A stretch of 64,000 bases of DNA from Firmicutes bacterium OM04-13BH (GTDB lineage Bacteria > Bacillota > Clostridia > Lachnospirales > Lachnospiraceae): NCBI GenBank assembly GCA_003481745.1, contig QULP01000005.1, positions 186,001 to 250,000 on the forward strand, read 5' to 3'. A model generated the notes under the pieces. That model was not told where the DNA came from and ran no database searches. It saw only the letters and a program-made list of their open reading frames with translations. Within the stretch, counting starts at the first letter, position 1. The number at the start of each line of letters is the position of its first letter. Below are positions 8,982 through 18,634 of the stretch, in pieces. The position numbers were made by a program, and so were the translations under genes.

Positions 8982-11900
8982 ATGAAGCTACAATTTAAGC
9001 ATCAGAAGTTTCAGGCTGATGCTGCAAAAGCGGTAGTAGATGTTTTTGCAGGACAGCCATATTTGACTCCTTCTTACATGATGGATAGAGGATATCAGGG
9101 AAAGATGCAGGAATCTGGTCAGACATATTCTCAATCTAATATGTTTGATGAAACGGATTTTACGGGTTGGAGCAATCAGCGTATTGTACCAGAACTAAAT
9201 AATCAGATTATCCTGGATCACATTCAAAAAATACAGAGAAACAATCAAATAGAGCCTTCTTCGAAGCTGGAAGGCACATATAATTTGACTATTGAAATGG
9301 AGACTGGTGTTGGTAAAACATATACGTATATCAAAACTATGTATGAGTTGAATAAGCATTATGGTTGGAGTAAGTTCATTATTGTCGTTCCAAGTATCGC
9401 TATTCGTGAGGGTGTATATAAATCATTTCAGGTAACCCAGGAGCATTTTGCAGAGGAATACGGAAAGAAAATCAGATTTTTTATTTACAATTCTTCTCAG
9501 CTTACAGAGATTGACAGATTTGCATCGGATAATTCAATTAATGTAATGATTATTAATTCTCAGGCTTTTAATGCGAAAGGTAAGGATGCGCGAAGGATTT
9601 ATATGAAGCTGGATGAATTCAGATCCAGAAGACCGATTGATATTATTGCTAAGACGAATCCAATTGTTATTATTGATGAACCACAGTCTGTAGAAGGTAA
9701 GCAGACAAAGAAGAATTTGGAGGAATTTCATCCTTTAATGACGCTACGTTATTCCGCTACGCATAAGAGCGACAGCATTTACAATATGGTTTATCGTTTG
9801 GATGCCATGGAAGCGTATAATAAGAAATTGGTTAAAAAGATTGCAGTTAAGGGTATCCAGGAATCCGGAACAACTGCCACAGACAGTTACGTATATTTAG
9901 AGGGAATTAATCTTTCCAAAGCGGATCCGACGGCAACAATTCAGTTCCATACAAAAGGGGCGTCAGGAGTAAAGACGGTTTCGAGAAAAGTCGGGATAGG
10001 TTTTAATTTGTATCCGAACTCTGGCGAACTAGAAGAATATAAGAATAATTTTGTTGTAAAGAGTATTGATGGTCGTGATGATTCTCTTGAATTTATCAAT
10101 GGTATTAAAATATATGCAGGGGATGTTATTGGTAAAGTAAGTGAGGAACAACTTCGCAGAATCCAGATTCGAGAAACAATCCTTTCGCATATTGAACGGG
10201 AACGTCAGTTGTTTTATAAAGGAATTAAGGTATTATCACTGTTTTTCATTGATGAAGTTGATCATTACAGAAAATATGATGAATCCGGAAATCCTGTAAA
10301 TGGTATTTTTGCAGATATGTTTGAGCAGGAATATGAGGATGTTTTGCAGAATCTTCAGCTTAAAATCGGAGAGGACGATTATCTTAAGTATTTGCGGAGC
10401 ATCAGAGCCGCAAAAACACATGCCGGATATTTTTCTATTGATAAAAAAGGGCGTATGATTAACAGTAAGATCAAACGTAGCGAAACTTCTTCAGACGATG
10501 TTGATGCATACGACCTGATCATGAAAAATAAAGAACTTCTTTTGGATCGTAATCCGCAGAAGTCACCGGTAAGATTTATTTTCTCTCACTCTGCACTTAG
10601 AGAAGGATGGGACAATCCGAATGTATTTCAGATTTGTACTTTGAAGCAGAGCAGCAGTGAGATTCGTAAGCGTCAGGAAGTTGGTCGCGGTATGCGCCTT
10701 TGCGTAAATGAAGATGGCGATCGTATGGATGAGAATGCTCTTGGTGCAGATGTTCATAATATTAATGTGCTTACTGTAATTGCAAGTGAGAGCTACGATA
10801 AGTTTACAAAGGGGCTGCAGGCTGAAATCGCTGAGGCTGTTGGAAACAGACCGCGTCAGGTTACAGAAATCCTTTTTGAAAATGCAAGGGTGCATGATAA
10901 GGATGGTAATGAAGAAACGATAGATGCATCCATGGCGAGAAAACTGATTCATTATATGATCAAGATGGATTATATTGATGAAAATGATGCGTTGACAGAT
11001 AAATTCTATGAAGACAAAGCAAATGGTGAAGTAAGCTTTGGAACCGAGATGGATCAATATAAACCGGATCTGATGCTGATTATTGATAGTATTTACGATG
11101 ATACGAAGATGAAACCGGAGAATGCCAGAAGTAATAATGTTGAACTTAAGGTTGATCCAGATAAACTTGCGATGCCAGAATTTAAGGCATTATGGAGTAA
11201 AATTAATGCCAGAACAGCATATGTAGTTGACTTTGATACTGATGAATTAGTTCGGAAGTCAATTGTAGCTCTTGACAACAAGCTTCGTGTACCAAAGATA
11301 TTCTTTAAGGTTGAGACTGGATCCATGAAAGAGATTAAGTCAAAGGATGCATTGTTAGAAGGTTCATCATTTGAGAAACAAAAGTCAGGAACATATGATG
11401 AGCATAAGGTTGAGACAAATTCCAGCGTTAAATATGATCTTGTCGGAAAGTTAGTTGAGGAAACAGGGCTTACTCGAAAGGCTGTCATTCAAATTCTTAC
11501 CGGAATTCAGCCTACGGTATTCAATCAGTTTAAGGATAATCCGGAAGAGTTTATTATTCAGGCTGGGAAGTTGATTAATAATGAAAAGGCAACAGCAATT
11601 ATTCAACATATTACATATGATGTTTTGGATGATAAATATGATACAGATATTTTCACTGATGCAACTATAAAAGGTAAGCTGGATGTGAATGCAATGAAGG
11701 CTGACAAGCATTTGTTTGATCACATTATTTATGATTCCACAAATGAACGAAAGTTTGCACAGGAATTGGATGTAGCATCAGATGTTGCTGTATATGTGAA
11801 GCTACCGGATGGATTTTATATTTCTACACCGGTAGGACATTATAATCCGGACTGGGCGATTGCATTTAAAGAAGGCACTGTAAAGCATATCTATTTTGTT

Positions 11901-12059
11901 GCAGAGACAAAAGGTTCTATGGACACACTGGAACTCAGGGGCATTGAGGATGCAAAGATTTACTGCGCAAGAGAACACTTCAAGGCGATCAGTGGTGATA
12001 ATGTGGTTTACGATGTAGTAGACAGTTACCAGGCGTTACTGGATAAAGTTATGAAGTAA
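8982..12059 (+). CDS. res: Type III restriction subunit (Res): helicase with C-terminal nuclease
   Basis: ATP-dependent restriction subunit of 1025 residues. Walker A (METGVGKTYT) is near residue 105, Walker B (VIIDEPQSVEG) near 228, motif III LRYSATH follows, and the second lobe shows FSHSALREGWDNPNVFQ and RQEVGRGMRL. Near the C-terminus NPDWAI followed by VAETKGS forms the PD...ExK nuclease signature (about residues 955-975). All parts needed for cleavage appear intact. AAGGAGG lies 9 bases before ATG 8982. It follows mod by 13 bases and is followed at 18 bases by the REase/PIN protein, so it is co-transcribed. Confidence 0.92.
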   Translation: MKLQFKHQKFQADAAKAVVDVFAGQPYLTPSYMMDRGYQGKMQESGQTYSQSNMFDETDFTGWSNQRIVPELNNQIILDHIQKIQRNNQIEPSSKLEGTYNLTIEMETGVGKTYTYIKTMYELNKHYGWSKFIIVVPSIAIREGVYKSFQVTQEHFAEEYGKKIRFFIYNSSQLTEIDRFASDNSINVMIINSQAFNAKGKDARRIYMKLDEFRSRRPIDIIAKTNPIVIIDEPQSVEGKQTKKNLEEFHPLMTLRYSATHKSDSIYNMVYRLDAMEAYNKKLVKKIAVKGIQESGTTATDSYVYLEGINLSKADPTATIQFHTKGASGVKTVSRKVGIGFNLYPNSGELEEYKNNFVVKSIDGRDDSLEFINGIKIYAGDVIGKVSEEQLRRIQIRETILSHIERERQLFYKGIKVLSLFFIDEVDHYRKYDESGNPVNGIFADMFEQEYEDVLQNLQLKIGEDDYLKYLRSIRAAKTHAGYFSIDKKGRMINSKIKRSETSSDDVDAYDLIMKNKELLLDRNPQKSPVRFIFSHSALREGWDNPNVFQICTLKQSSSEIRKRQEVGRGMRLCVNEDGDRMDENALGADVHNINVLTVIASESYDKFTKGLQAEIAEAVGNRPRQVTEILFENARVHDKDGNEETIDASMARKLIHYMIKMDYIDENDALTDKFYEDKANGEVSFGTEMDQYKPDLMLIIDSIYDDTKMKPENARSNNVELKVDPDKLAMPEFKALWSKINARTAYVVDFDTDELVRKSIVALDNKLRVPKIFFKVETGSMKEIKSKDALLEGSSFEKQKSGTYDEHKVETNSSVKYDLVGKLVEETGLTRKAVIQILTGIQPTVFNQFKDNPEEFIIQAGKLINNEKATAIIQHITYDVLDDKYDTDIFTDATIKGKLDVNAMKADKHLFDHIIYDSTNERKFAQELDVASDVAVYVKLPDGFYISTPVGHYNPDWAIAFKEGTVKHIYFVAETKGSMDTLELRGIEDAKIYCAREHFKAISGDNVVYDVVDSYQALLDKVMK

Positions 12060-12077
12060 GAAAGGAGAGTTTTGTAC

Positions 12078-15000
12078 ATGGCAGAAGTTGATACGTATTA
12101 TCCAAATTTAACATGGCCACAATTCGCTATGTGCAATGATGATGTAACAGGCGCCTTTGAAGATATGTCAAGACGTCTGTTTTCTCTGGAATTTTTAGAA
12201 AAAGGAACAGTTCCACATTCTAACCATAATAATCCAGGCGTAGAGGTGTTACCAATTTTGGAGCAACCGCGAACAGATAGACTTAAGCGACGAAAAATCA
12301 GTTTTCAGGCGAAATACTTTGAAAATAGAATAAGCTATTCCCAAATTAAGGATTCAATGAATCAAGCCATTAAACATTATGGGGATGAACTTGATTTGAT
12401 ATACCTTTTTTGCAATAAAACAATTACAACTTCTGCCCAAGGATATAGAGATATAGTAACTTTATTAAAAAAGTCTGGGATTGAAATATATCCTATTTCA
12501 AATACAGAAGTATTTGATTTAATCGCAAAGCATAAAGAAATAGCTAATTATTTTTTCTTACCACGACAAAGGCCTGATGAAGCGCAGATGGATCAAATCT
12601 ATGCGGGTATTATTATTAATAATGATGCAGACAGAAAATGTAGCACTTGTTCTGTAAAAGCGACCGAGCAAATTGTGGATCCAAGATTGCTCCAAGGTTT
12701 TGTACAAGAAAAAATACAAACTTGCAAATTGCTAATTTTGGAAATGCAGATGGATGAGCTCAGGAAAGAAATTGACAAGATATTCTCATACAGGCTTACT
12801 GGTATTGAGGGGGCTGAAACACTATTATTTTACAAACAGATTTTGGAATTGCATAGCAATAAGGATATTGATTCATTAGCGGATGGTCTTACAGATCAGT
12901 ATAAAAGTGAATTAAAATGGATGCAGGAATATTATAAAAATCCAGTTTCGATCAGTGCGTATAAGTTTGCATGCCATTGTGTGGAAATTCAGATCATTGT
13001 TTTAGATAAGATGTTTTCATCACAATTGTGGAATGATGTAATTGGACTGTGTAAAGAAATTATAAATGATGCACCTTCAGATATTATTGATATAGTAAAG
13101 CAATACTACGGATTGGCGTTGTTCAACACACAACAATATAGCGTAGCACTAGATATTTTTAATGGGCTTTATCAGAAAAGTCGAAAAGAAAAAATTTTTT
13201 TGTATTCGATATTTGCAGAAATTAAGATAATTAATTGTGCATGGAGAGAGGAACATTATGGGAATAGAGAAAGATTGATTGAACTAATAGAACAATTGGA
13301 TTCTCTAAAGGATAATAAGCAATATATAAGTAATAACAGCCTTGTTGCAATGCTATATCTTGAGTCTGCTTACAATCTTGGAATTGATGAGAAAGCGTAT
13401 CTTGAAAATGCAATTGAAAGATATCAAGGGTTTACGGATGCCGTTAAAGATGATTCTGTAATAAAATATATGTATGCGTTTTGCTTAGAATTAAATGGTA
13501 GTATTGATGATGCTGAGCAGATATATGCGGAACTTGATTGGAAAAAGGATGTTAATATCGCCTGCAGATATTTAATTTGCAAGTTGTCACAAGCAGAATA
13601 TGCGAAAGTGATCAATTTATATCGTGATGTAGATGATTCTGTTATAAATGCAAAACTAAAGAGCCTGTATTTGACAGCCCTATATTACGAGGAGAAAGAA
13701 TGCTATCAGAAAAAACTTAATGAAGTATTATCTGAGGTTGCGGATGATCTTGATGACATAGTTAATATTGCTTTTGGAGTACGCAAAAAGACATATTTAA
13801 AAGATGATGTTGTTCCGCTTATAAAAAAGCATATGGATACAGGATTGGACAAGCTGGCACTTTTGCAAAAAATAAAGTTGCTTATTATTCTGTCGCATGC
13901 TGATGAATTAGGACTTGTAGAAATATTATTAAAGACCATTAAAAATGTAGAGGCGTTGAATCGTTATGTTGTAAAAGAAATATATGATTCGGCATTTGCT
14001 GTAAGTAACGGAGAGTTCGCAAATCATGATAAAGCTCTGATTAAATCAGATAAATTGGACGCTGCAGAATTGATTGCAGATGTGTTTTTGGAAGCAAATG
14101 TTTCACGAAAACAGTTTTTACAAATTAAATATCTTTGTGCTGGGGCTAAAGAAAAAAGATTTAGTATGCTGAAATACGCTAAAGAACTCTTTGAGATTAC
14201 TAATGAAGAAGGATTGGCGAGAAATATTATAGCTATGCTTTTTGAAAGGAATGAGACAGATTATAATTCGTATTCACCATATATTGCTGCATTGAGTAAT
14301 TCAATCAAGCCGGATTACTGCATGGCAGTGGCATCTGCTATGTTACGATTAGGGAAAGCTGAGGAAGCAGACTTATATGCGTACAAAGCCCTATATTATC
14401 TTAACAATGCGGATAACTATGAAATATATAAAAATTATTTTGGCTACTACAATCAGAATCTTAACCGTTACCACGATGAAAATGAAGTGAAGAGGGTAAA
14501 AAACAATTGTGTAGTTACACTTGAAGAAAATAATACGACAAATGGGAAGAACCCACAGATTATTACAGTTTGTCTTGACTCAGAAAGCGAATTTTTCGAT
14601 CCAGAAAATACAAGTTTAAATGTCAAACATATTCCTGCAGGAACTCCATTGTATTTGAAAATACAGGGCAGTAGTTTGAATCAAATTTTAAAAATTGAAG
14701 ATATAAGTTACAGAATAATCCAAATACAGTCGAGAACAGACTTCGCTGCAGGTTTTATCTTTAGAAAAATAAGTGAGCATCCTGAAAAATTTGATGGATC
14801 AGTGTGTGTGTTATCATCAGAAAAGCCAGAGGATTTAATAGCAAAACTTAAATCTATGACAGATAGAACAAAGCAAACAGAAACAATGCTCAATTTCTAC
14901 CATTTTAAAGAAAATGATACTGGTTTACCCATAGATTTTTTTATTAATGGTAATTATGATAGGTATATAGATGCATTAACAATGCTTCTTTATACAAAAG

Positions 15001-15767
15001 ATCAAGCCTTTTACACGGGTTTTCCGATATATGAGGACGAGGAAAATCAAAGATATATTCCAGGATTATCTACATTAGTTTTATTAAGTTCTATGAATAT
15101 GCTGAATGTACTTGATGAAATAAAAAGTGATATGATTCTTCCGGCATCGTATATAGAGTTTTTTGCTGAAAGGTATAGTAAAGCTAAGAAAACAAGTCTA
15201 GTGTCTCAAGGAAAATTGGTCAATGTCAATGATCAGTTGACATTAATTAATGATAATTCATCTCATATAGAGATATGGGAAAGAATCATAGATTTCTGCG
15301 CTGACTGTAAGAAAGTAACTATAACTGATGAAGAACGTATAAGATTTACGATAGGCGATATAAATGGTGAACAATTTATAGCTGTTGCGTGTCTTCATAT
15401 GATTCACTTAGATTCTTTTATATTGGCAAAGAAGGAACAAGCGACTCTTTTATGTGATGATTTATTCTTTAGGAAGATTGCAACATATGGAAAAATCAGA
15501 AATTTGAACTTTGTTTCGTTGCTGAGACATTATGTGGACGATGATTTTGTAGTTCCTATTGTAATGGAATTGTCAAAAACCAATTATCTGTATATACCGC
15601 TTATGGCTAGAACAGATGAGGAGGCAATTCAATTAAAGAAAAACATATTAGATGGCGAACTAAAGAAAAAATATTACAGTAATATGTTGAATGCATATAA
15701 TGTAGCTTGGAGAAATGTTATGCGTGAAATATTTGGCGAAGATGTTGAATTTGAAGAAAATGATTAA
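12078..15767 (+). CDS. Large defence-associated protein: REase-like N-terminus, helical repeats, PIN-like C-terminus
   Basis: A protein of about 1229 residues and last gene of the operon. The first 160 residues look like a PD-(D/E)xK domain of the Mrr-like kind: NPGVEVLPI (candidate acidic residue), then ISFQAKYF (QxK), then LIYLFCNK. Residues 200-800 are all-helical with TPR-like periodicity. A beta-rich stretch near residue 850 (IPAGTPLYLKIQ, then RIIQIQSRTDFAAGFIFRK) recalls the GreA/GreB C-terminal fold. Residues about 990-1140 (PGLSTLVLLSSMNMLNVL ... LLCDDLFFRKIATYG) recall PIN-domain nucleases. ATG 12078 is chosen over TTG 12072 because AAAGGAGAG lies 9 bases before it. The domain calls beyond the helical repeats are pattern-based inference. 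A role as extra effector or sensor of the type III system is likely but unproven. Confidence 0.7.
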   Translation: MAEVDTYYPNLTWPQFAMCNDDVTGAFEDMSRRLFSLEFLEKGTVPHSNHNNPGVEVLPILEQPRTDRLKRRKISFQAKYFENRISYSQIKDSMNQAIKHYGDELDLIYLFCNKTITTSAQGYRDIVTLLKKSGIEIYPISNTEVFDLIAKHKEIANYFFLPRQRPDEAQMDQIYAGIIINNDADRKCSTCSVKATEQIVDPRLLQGFVQEKIQTCKLLILEMQMDELRKEIDKIFSYRLTGIEGAETLLFYKQILELHSNKDIDSLADGLTDQYKSELKWMQEYYKNPVSISAYKFACHCVEIQIIVLDKMFSSQLWNDVIGLCKEIINDAPSDIIDIVKQYYGLALFNTQQYSVALDIFNGLYQKSRKEKIFLYSIFAEIKIINCAWREEHYGNRERLIELIEQLDSLKDNKQYISNNSLVAMLYLESAYNLGIDEKAYLENAIERYQGFTDAVKDDSVIKYMYAFCLELNGSIDDAEQIYAELDWKKDVNIACRYLICKLSQAEYAKVINLYRDVDDSVINAKLKSLYLTALYYEEKECYQKKLNEVLSEVADDLDDIVNIAFGVRKKTYLKDDVVPLIKKHMDTGLDKLALLQKIKLLIILSHADELGLVEILLKTIKNVEALNRYVVKEIYDSAFAVSNGEFANHDKALIKSDKLDAAELIADVFLEANVSRKQFLQIKYLCAGAKEKRFSMLKYAKELFEITNEEGLARNIIAMLFERNETDYNSYSPYIAALSNSIKPDYCMAVASAMLRLGKAEEADLYAYKALYYLNNADNYEIYKNYFGYYNQNLNRYHDENEVKRVKNNCVVTLEENNTTNGKNPQIITVCLDSESEFFDPENTSLNVKHIPAGTPLYLKIQGSSLNQILKIEDISYRIIQIQSRTDFAAGFIFRKISEHPEKFDGSVCVLSSEKPEDLIAKLKSMTDRTKQTETMLNFYHFKENDTGLPIDFFINGNYDRYIDALTMLLYTKDQAFYTGFPIYEDEENQRYIPGLSTLVLLSSMNMLNVLDEIKSDMILPASYIEFFAERYSKAKKTSLVSQGKLVNVNDQLTLINDNSSHIEIWERIIDFCADCKKVTITDEERIRFTIGDINGEQFIAVACLHMIHLDSFILAKKEQATLLCDDLFFRKIATYGKIRNLNFVSLLRHYVDDDFVVPIVMELSKTNYLYIPLMARTDEEAIQLKKNILDGELKKKYYSNMLNAYNVAWRNVMREIFGEDVEFEEND

Positions 15768-15808
15768 AAACAAGGCTTCTGGATCTAAGTTCAGTAATTG
15801 AATACACT

Positions 15809-15850
15809 GCGGCCTCTGGCTATGAACCGGAAGCCGCATTTCTTTTATCT
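15809..15850 (+). terminator. Terminator after the defence operon
   Basis: A GC-rich stem pairs GCGGCCTCTGG with CCGGAAGCCGC (one mismatch, one wobble) around a short loop and is followed by a T-rich tract. It lies about 40 bp after the last operon stop. Confidence 0.75.
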
Positions 15851-16020
15851 TTTTTTATAAAATCTGGTCTCGTAGCCGTTGCCTCTGATTAAGATGTCCG
15901 ACATCCAGACGGGAGAATTTCCATGATAGAAGTGATATTAATGACATCGGTTCCTTTCGGGCATACGATGATAAGTTCATCATGGATTTGACAGTAATAT
16001 CTGATGGTCAGAGAGGCTGA
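15845..16020 (-). pseudogene. C-terminal remnant of a phage-type family A DNA polymerase
   Basis: Reading the minus strand gives CQIHDELIIVCPKG, matching the motif C region (HDE) of family A polymerases. After a shift of one base near 15925 it gives ILPVWMSDILIRGNGYE and then TRFYKK before TAA at 15845-15847. Phage-type PolA proteins end in a comparable (P)W-x-L-x-GYE-FYKK pattern. The fragment has no start and is frameshifted, so it is a remnant. With the adjacent HTH gene and dut it marks the replication/nucleotide part of a decayed phage or conjugative element. Confidence 0.6.
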
Positions 16021-16045
16021 TCATTGCATAGCAGAAAAGAACTTT

Positions 16046-16330
16046 TTAGAAATCTCCTAATTCTGCCACTAACTCATATTTCCAATACTCCGCCGCCTCA
16101 TACTCCCTGGACTCTGAGAGTAGCGGTACGGTAAAGAGTTCAACCGGAACACCAAGTGTTGATGCGAAGAGTTTCATAAGATCCTCTTTCGGTGTTCGGA
16201 CATCGCTTTCATACTGAGCAATCTGGACATCAGCACAGATGTCTGGAAAGCCAACAGCCATGCCGAGTTCTTTCTGGGTGAGATGATTTTTCTGTCTTAA
16301 GTGTTTTAGTTTTGTTCCAAATGTAATCAT
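16046..16330 (-). CDS. XRE-family helix-turn-helix protein of a mobile-element remnant
   Basis: A protein of 94 residues with an N-terminal HTH (FGTKLKHLRQKNHLTQKEL, then IAQYESDVRTPKEDL and LGVPVELFTVP). It is probably a DNA-binding regulator. ATG 16330 is chosen because CAGGAGAG lies just upstream; a longer frame would overlap dut. The last 25 residues do not resemble the usual ending of this family, so the C-terminus may be replaced or truncated. Its start is 4 bases after the dut stop, so the two are probably co-transcribed. Confidence 0.75.
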   Translation of the reverse strand: MITFGTKLKHLRQKNHLTQKELGMAVGFPDICADVQIAQYESDVRTPKEDLMKLFASTLGVPVELFTVPLLSESREYEAAEYWKYELVAELGDF

Positions 16331-16334
16331 AGTA

Positions 16335-16748
16335 CTACTCTCCTGAGCTTCCGAATGCCCCAGATCCTCGTTCTTCACCAAGGTTCAGGACAAAGTCTGC
16401 GATCACAACCGGTGTGATCACCAGCTGACCGATGCGTGTGTCTTTATGAATGGTCTGAGAAGATGTGCTCACATTGCTGATAATGGCGTGAATCTCACCA
16501 CGGTAACCGGAGTCAATCGGTGGAAGTTCGCATACCAGTTCTTTTGCTACCATGCTGCTTCGAGGAAAGACATATCCGGCAAATCCATCCGGGATGATGA
16601 GAACGAATCCAAGTGGAATTCTTGCAACCTCGCCTGGCTTTAATACGTAATCATAAGGCATGAATACATCAGCACCGGCATCATTTTCATGTAGCCAGAA
16701 GGGATGATGATCTGCTTTTAGACCAAAGTCAATCAGTTTAATCTTCAT
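16335..16748 (-). CDS. dut: dUTP diphosphatase
   Basis: Hydrolyses dUTP to dUMP and pyrophosphate, keeping uracil out of DNA. The 137-residue trimeric-type enzyme keeps all five family motifs: DAGADVFMP, PRSSM, IDSGYRGEI, RIGQLVI, and the C-terminal RGSGAFGSSGE. AAAGGAGGTGAA lies 6 bases before ATG 16748. The ATG overlaps the TGA of the upstream minus-strand frame (ATGA), a sign of translational coupling. The context (polymerase and relaxase fragments) points to mobile-element origin rather than a housekeeping copy. Confidence 0.93.
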   Translation of the reverse strand: MKIKLIDFGLKADHHPFWLHENDAGADVFMPYDYVLKPGEVARIPLGFVLIIPDGFAGYVFPRSSMVAKELVCELPPIDSGYRGEIHAIISNVSTSSQTIHKDTRIGQLVITPVVIADFVLNLGEERGSGAFGSSGE

Positions 16749-16957
16749 GGATGTTCACCTCCTTTCGGATCAGCAATGGATAATCTGTTTTTAAGATATC
16801 TGACGGCATCCAAAGTTTTGAAATTGGATTCTGGCAGGACATCTGTTTTTCCATGCAGCTTCCTCTCTGATAGAATGGACCGGTCAGATCCGGTGTAAAA
16901 AGGATCGGGCTTAATTTGTACAATCTTTGCCAGATTTGGAGCATTACAATCCTGGTT
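16745..16957 (-). pseudogene. C-terminal fragment of an unrecognised gene coupled to dut
   Basis: An open stretch of 70 codons, with residues such as CNAPNLAKIVQIKPDPFYTG and later LDAVRYLKNRLSIADP, ends in a TGA that overlaps the dut ATG by the ATGA pattern. It has no start and is in the same frame as the relaxase remnant upstream, separated from it by TGA 16958-16960. The coupling to dut argues it is the true tail of a gene. I do not recognise the family. Confidence 0.45.
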
Positions 16958-16960
16958 TCA

Positions 16961-17434
16961 TCCGTATTTCTTCTGCAGGTTCTCTGGCCGCTCATATGCT
17001 TCCATTGGTAAGGTGTTGCACTGATGATCAGTACGTTTCCTTTCAGCCGGAGCAAGAAGATCTATCTGGTGAAGCCCTTCCTGTTGGCACCGATCCATGA
17101 CTGTTTTCTTAAATGTGTTCATGAATTTATCAGTGGATCGATGTTTGTAACCGGCAGTTTCCTCATGTGGTTTATCCATATATGGCTGCCTTTCCACTGC
17201 AGTCTTCCTCCCACTGTTGATAACGATGTGAGTATGGATATTTCCGGACTCATTGTGACCATCGGTATGAGTAACCACCAGTGCCTGATATCCGGTAACC
17301 ATCTGCTTCGCAAGTTCCAAACTGATTGCCTGTGCTCTCTTACTGGTAAGTCCATTCTCTGTAATATCGGCTGGATCGTAGCTGATAATGTAGTGATGAC
17401 TTTTGATATCTTCACGTTTCCGGAGAAAAGAATT
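16961..17434 (-). pseudogene. Relaxase/mobilisation nuclease remnant (conjugative-element type)
   Basis: The frame contains HHYIISYDPADI, TENGLTSKRAQAIS, then YQALVVTHTDGH and NIHTHIVINSG, with the histidine triad typical of MOB relaxases of Tn1549-like conjugative elements; it continues with AGYKHRSTDKF and IDLLAPAE. No start codon or N-terminal catalytic Tyr region is present before about 17434, and similarity stops near 17045, after which the frame continues into unrelated sequence until TGA 16958-16960. The C-terminal two thirds of a normal relaxase are missing. It is a non-functional scar. Confidence 0.75.
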
Positions 17435-17462
17435 TTAGAAAAATTTAAAATAACTCAAAAGC

Positions 17463-17491
17463 TTGATTTTTAACATTGCCTAAGTTAAAAT
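17463..17491 (+). promoter_or_regulatory. Promoter of the winged-helix gene
   Basis: TTGATT and TAAAAT are separated by 17 bp, about 34 bp before ATG 17525, which has AAGGAG upstream. Confidence 0.6.
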
Positions 17492-17524
17492 GAAAGAAAA
17501 TAAGTTAAAAGGAGAACGAGAAAT

Positions 17525-18457
17525 ATGCTTACAAGCGTATTCGGGATTTCTATAAAATATGAAGCATGGAATCATCAGGATTCGTTGCCTGTCTATATTG
17601 CAGGAAGTTATAATTTTTACACAGCACATATTGGAAACAGACGCTGTATAATGCTTGCTCCAACAGAAGAACTTGCCACACTTCCGGCATTGAAAAAACA
17701 AATTGTAAAAATACAGCAGATTGATAATGTACCAGTCGTATTTGAACTTGCGACAGTATCTAATTATCGAAGAAAAAGTCTTATAGAAAATAATATACCG
17801 TTTATTACTGATAAGCAGGTCTTTCTTCCTTTTATTGGAACAATGCTCATGGATGAGAATGAACCCGTAAAGCGAATTGAAAAATTTGTTTATTCCACGC
17901 AACAGTTGTTCTTGTTTTATCTGTACAGTAAGAAAAAGCGATTGTATATTTCAGAAGCCGGAAGAGTGCTTCCATTTACAGCAATGACCTTGACCAGAGC
18001 AGTAAAGCAGTTGGAAGCGACGGATTTATTTCTTGTAGCAAAAGACGGTGTCAATAAGTTTATTGAGTCAAAATATAAGCGAGATGAATTATTTGAAAAA
18101 GCGAAAGTATATTTGACGACTCCTGTTCGAAAAACAGGATATATAGATAAGACGCAAGTTACAGAAAATATGGTCTTTGCAGGGGAAACGGCACTTTCTG
18201 AAAAAACAATGCTAAATCCAAGTCGAGTTGTTACCTATGCAATTAGTGAGAAAGATTATGATAAAACCTTGCTGACTAATGAATTGATAGACCCGGATAA
18301 ACAGGTAAGACTTGAATTATGGGCATACAACCCGAAACAATTTTCAGAGGATAACAGTGCTGATGATATTTCCATTGTTTTGTCTTTTACAGATACAAAT
18401 GACGAGGGAATTGAAGAAGCTGTAGATGAATTGCAGGAAAGAAGGTTGAAGGAGTAA
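17525..18457 (+). CDS. Winged-helix (MarR-like) protein of unknown role
   Basis: A soluble protein of 310 residues. The middle, about residues 125-180, has a winged-helix pattern (QLFLFYLYSKKKRLYISEA, then TAMTLTRAVKQLEATDLF). The N-terminal 110 residues are alpha/beta with no recognised motif, and the C-terminus ends in a charged helix (VDELQERRLKE). Such proteins are usually called MarR-like; a relation to AbiEi-type antitoxins is conceivable but there is no nucleotidyltransferase partner next door. It is a single-gene unit with its own promoter beside the mobile-element scar. Function unknown. Confidence 0.6.
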   Translation: MLTSVFGISIKYEAWNHQDSLPVYIAGSYNFYTAHIGNRRCIMLAPTEELATLPALKKQIVKIQQIDNVPVVFELATVSNYRRKSLIENNIPFITDKQVFLPFIGTMLMDENEPVKRIEKFVYSTQQLFLFYLYSKKKRLYISEAGRVLPFTAMTLTRAVKQLEATDLFLVAKDGVNKFIESKYKRDELFEKAKVYLTTPVRKTGYIDKTQVTENMVFAGETALSEKTMLNPSRVVTYAISEKDYDKTLLTNELIDPDKQVRLELWAYNPKQFSEDNSADDISIVLSFTDTNDEGIEEAVDELQERRLKE

Positions 18458-18634
18458 TGGTCAGAGTCTTGTCGATTTCCGGACTATAATTCTGCCATAA
18501 GCTTCAGAAAAAGAAAAAGCTTACATTGAAAATGATTTTGTGATAAACTGGAATTCGAATTGTCAATTTTGCAGTGTGACGGAATGTTTTACACTGTATT
18601 TATTTTTGAATTTTAGGAAGAAGAGGAACAAAAT

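Noticed and set aside
16446..17473. Plus-strand frames opposite dut and the relaxase remnant
   Set aside because: They are shadows of minus-strand coding sequence with poor composition and no ribosome sites.
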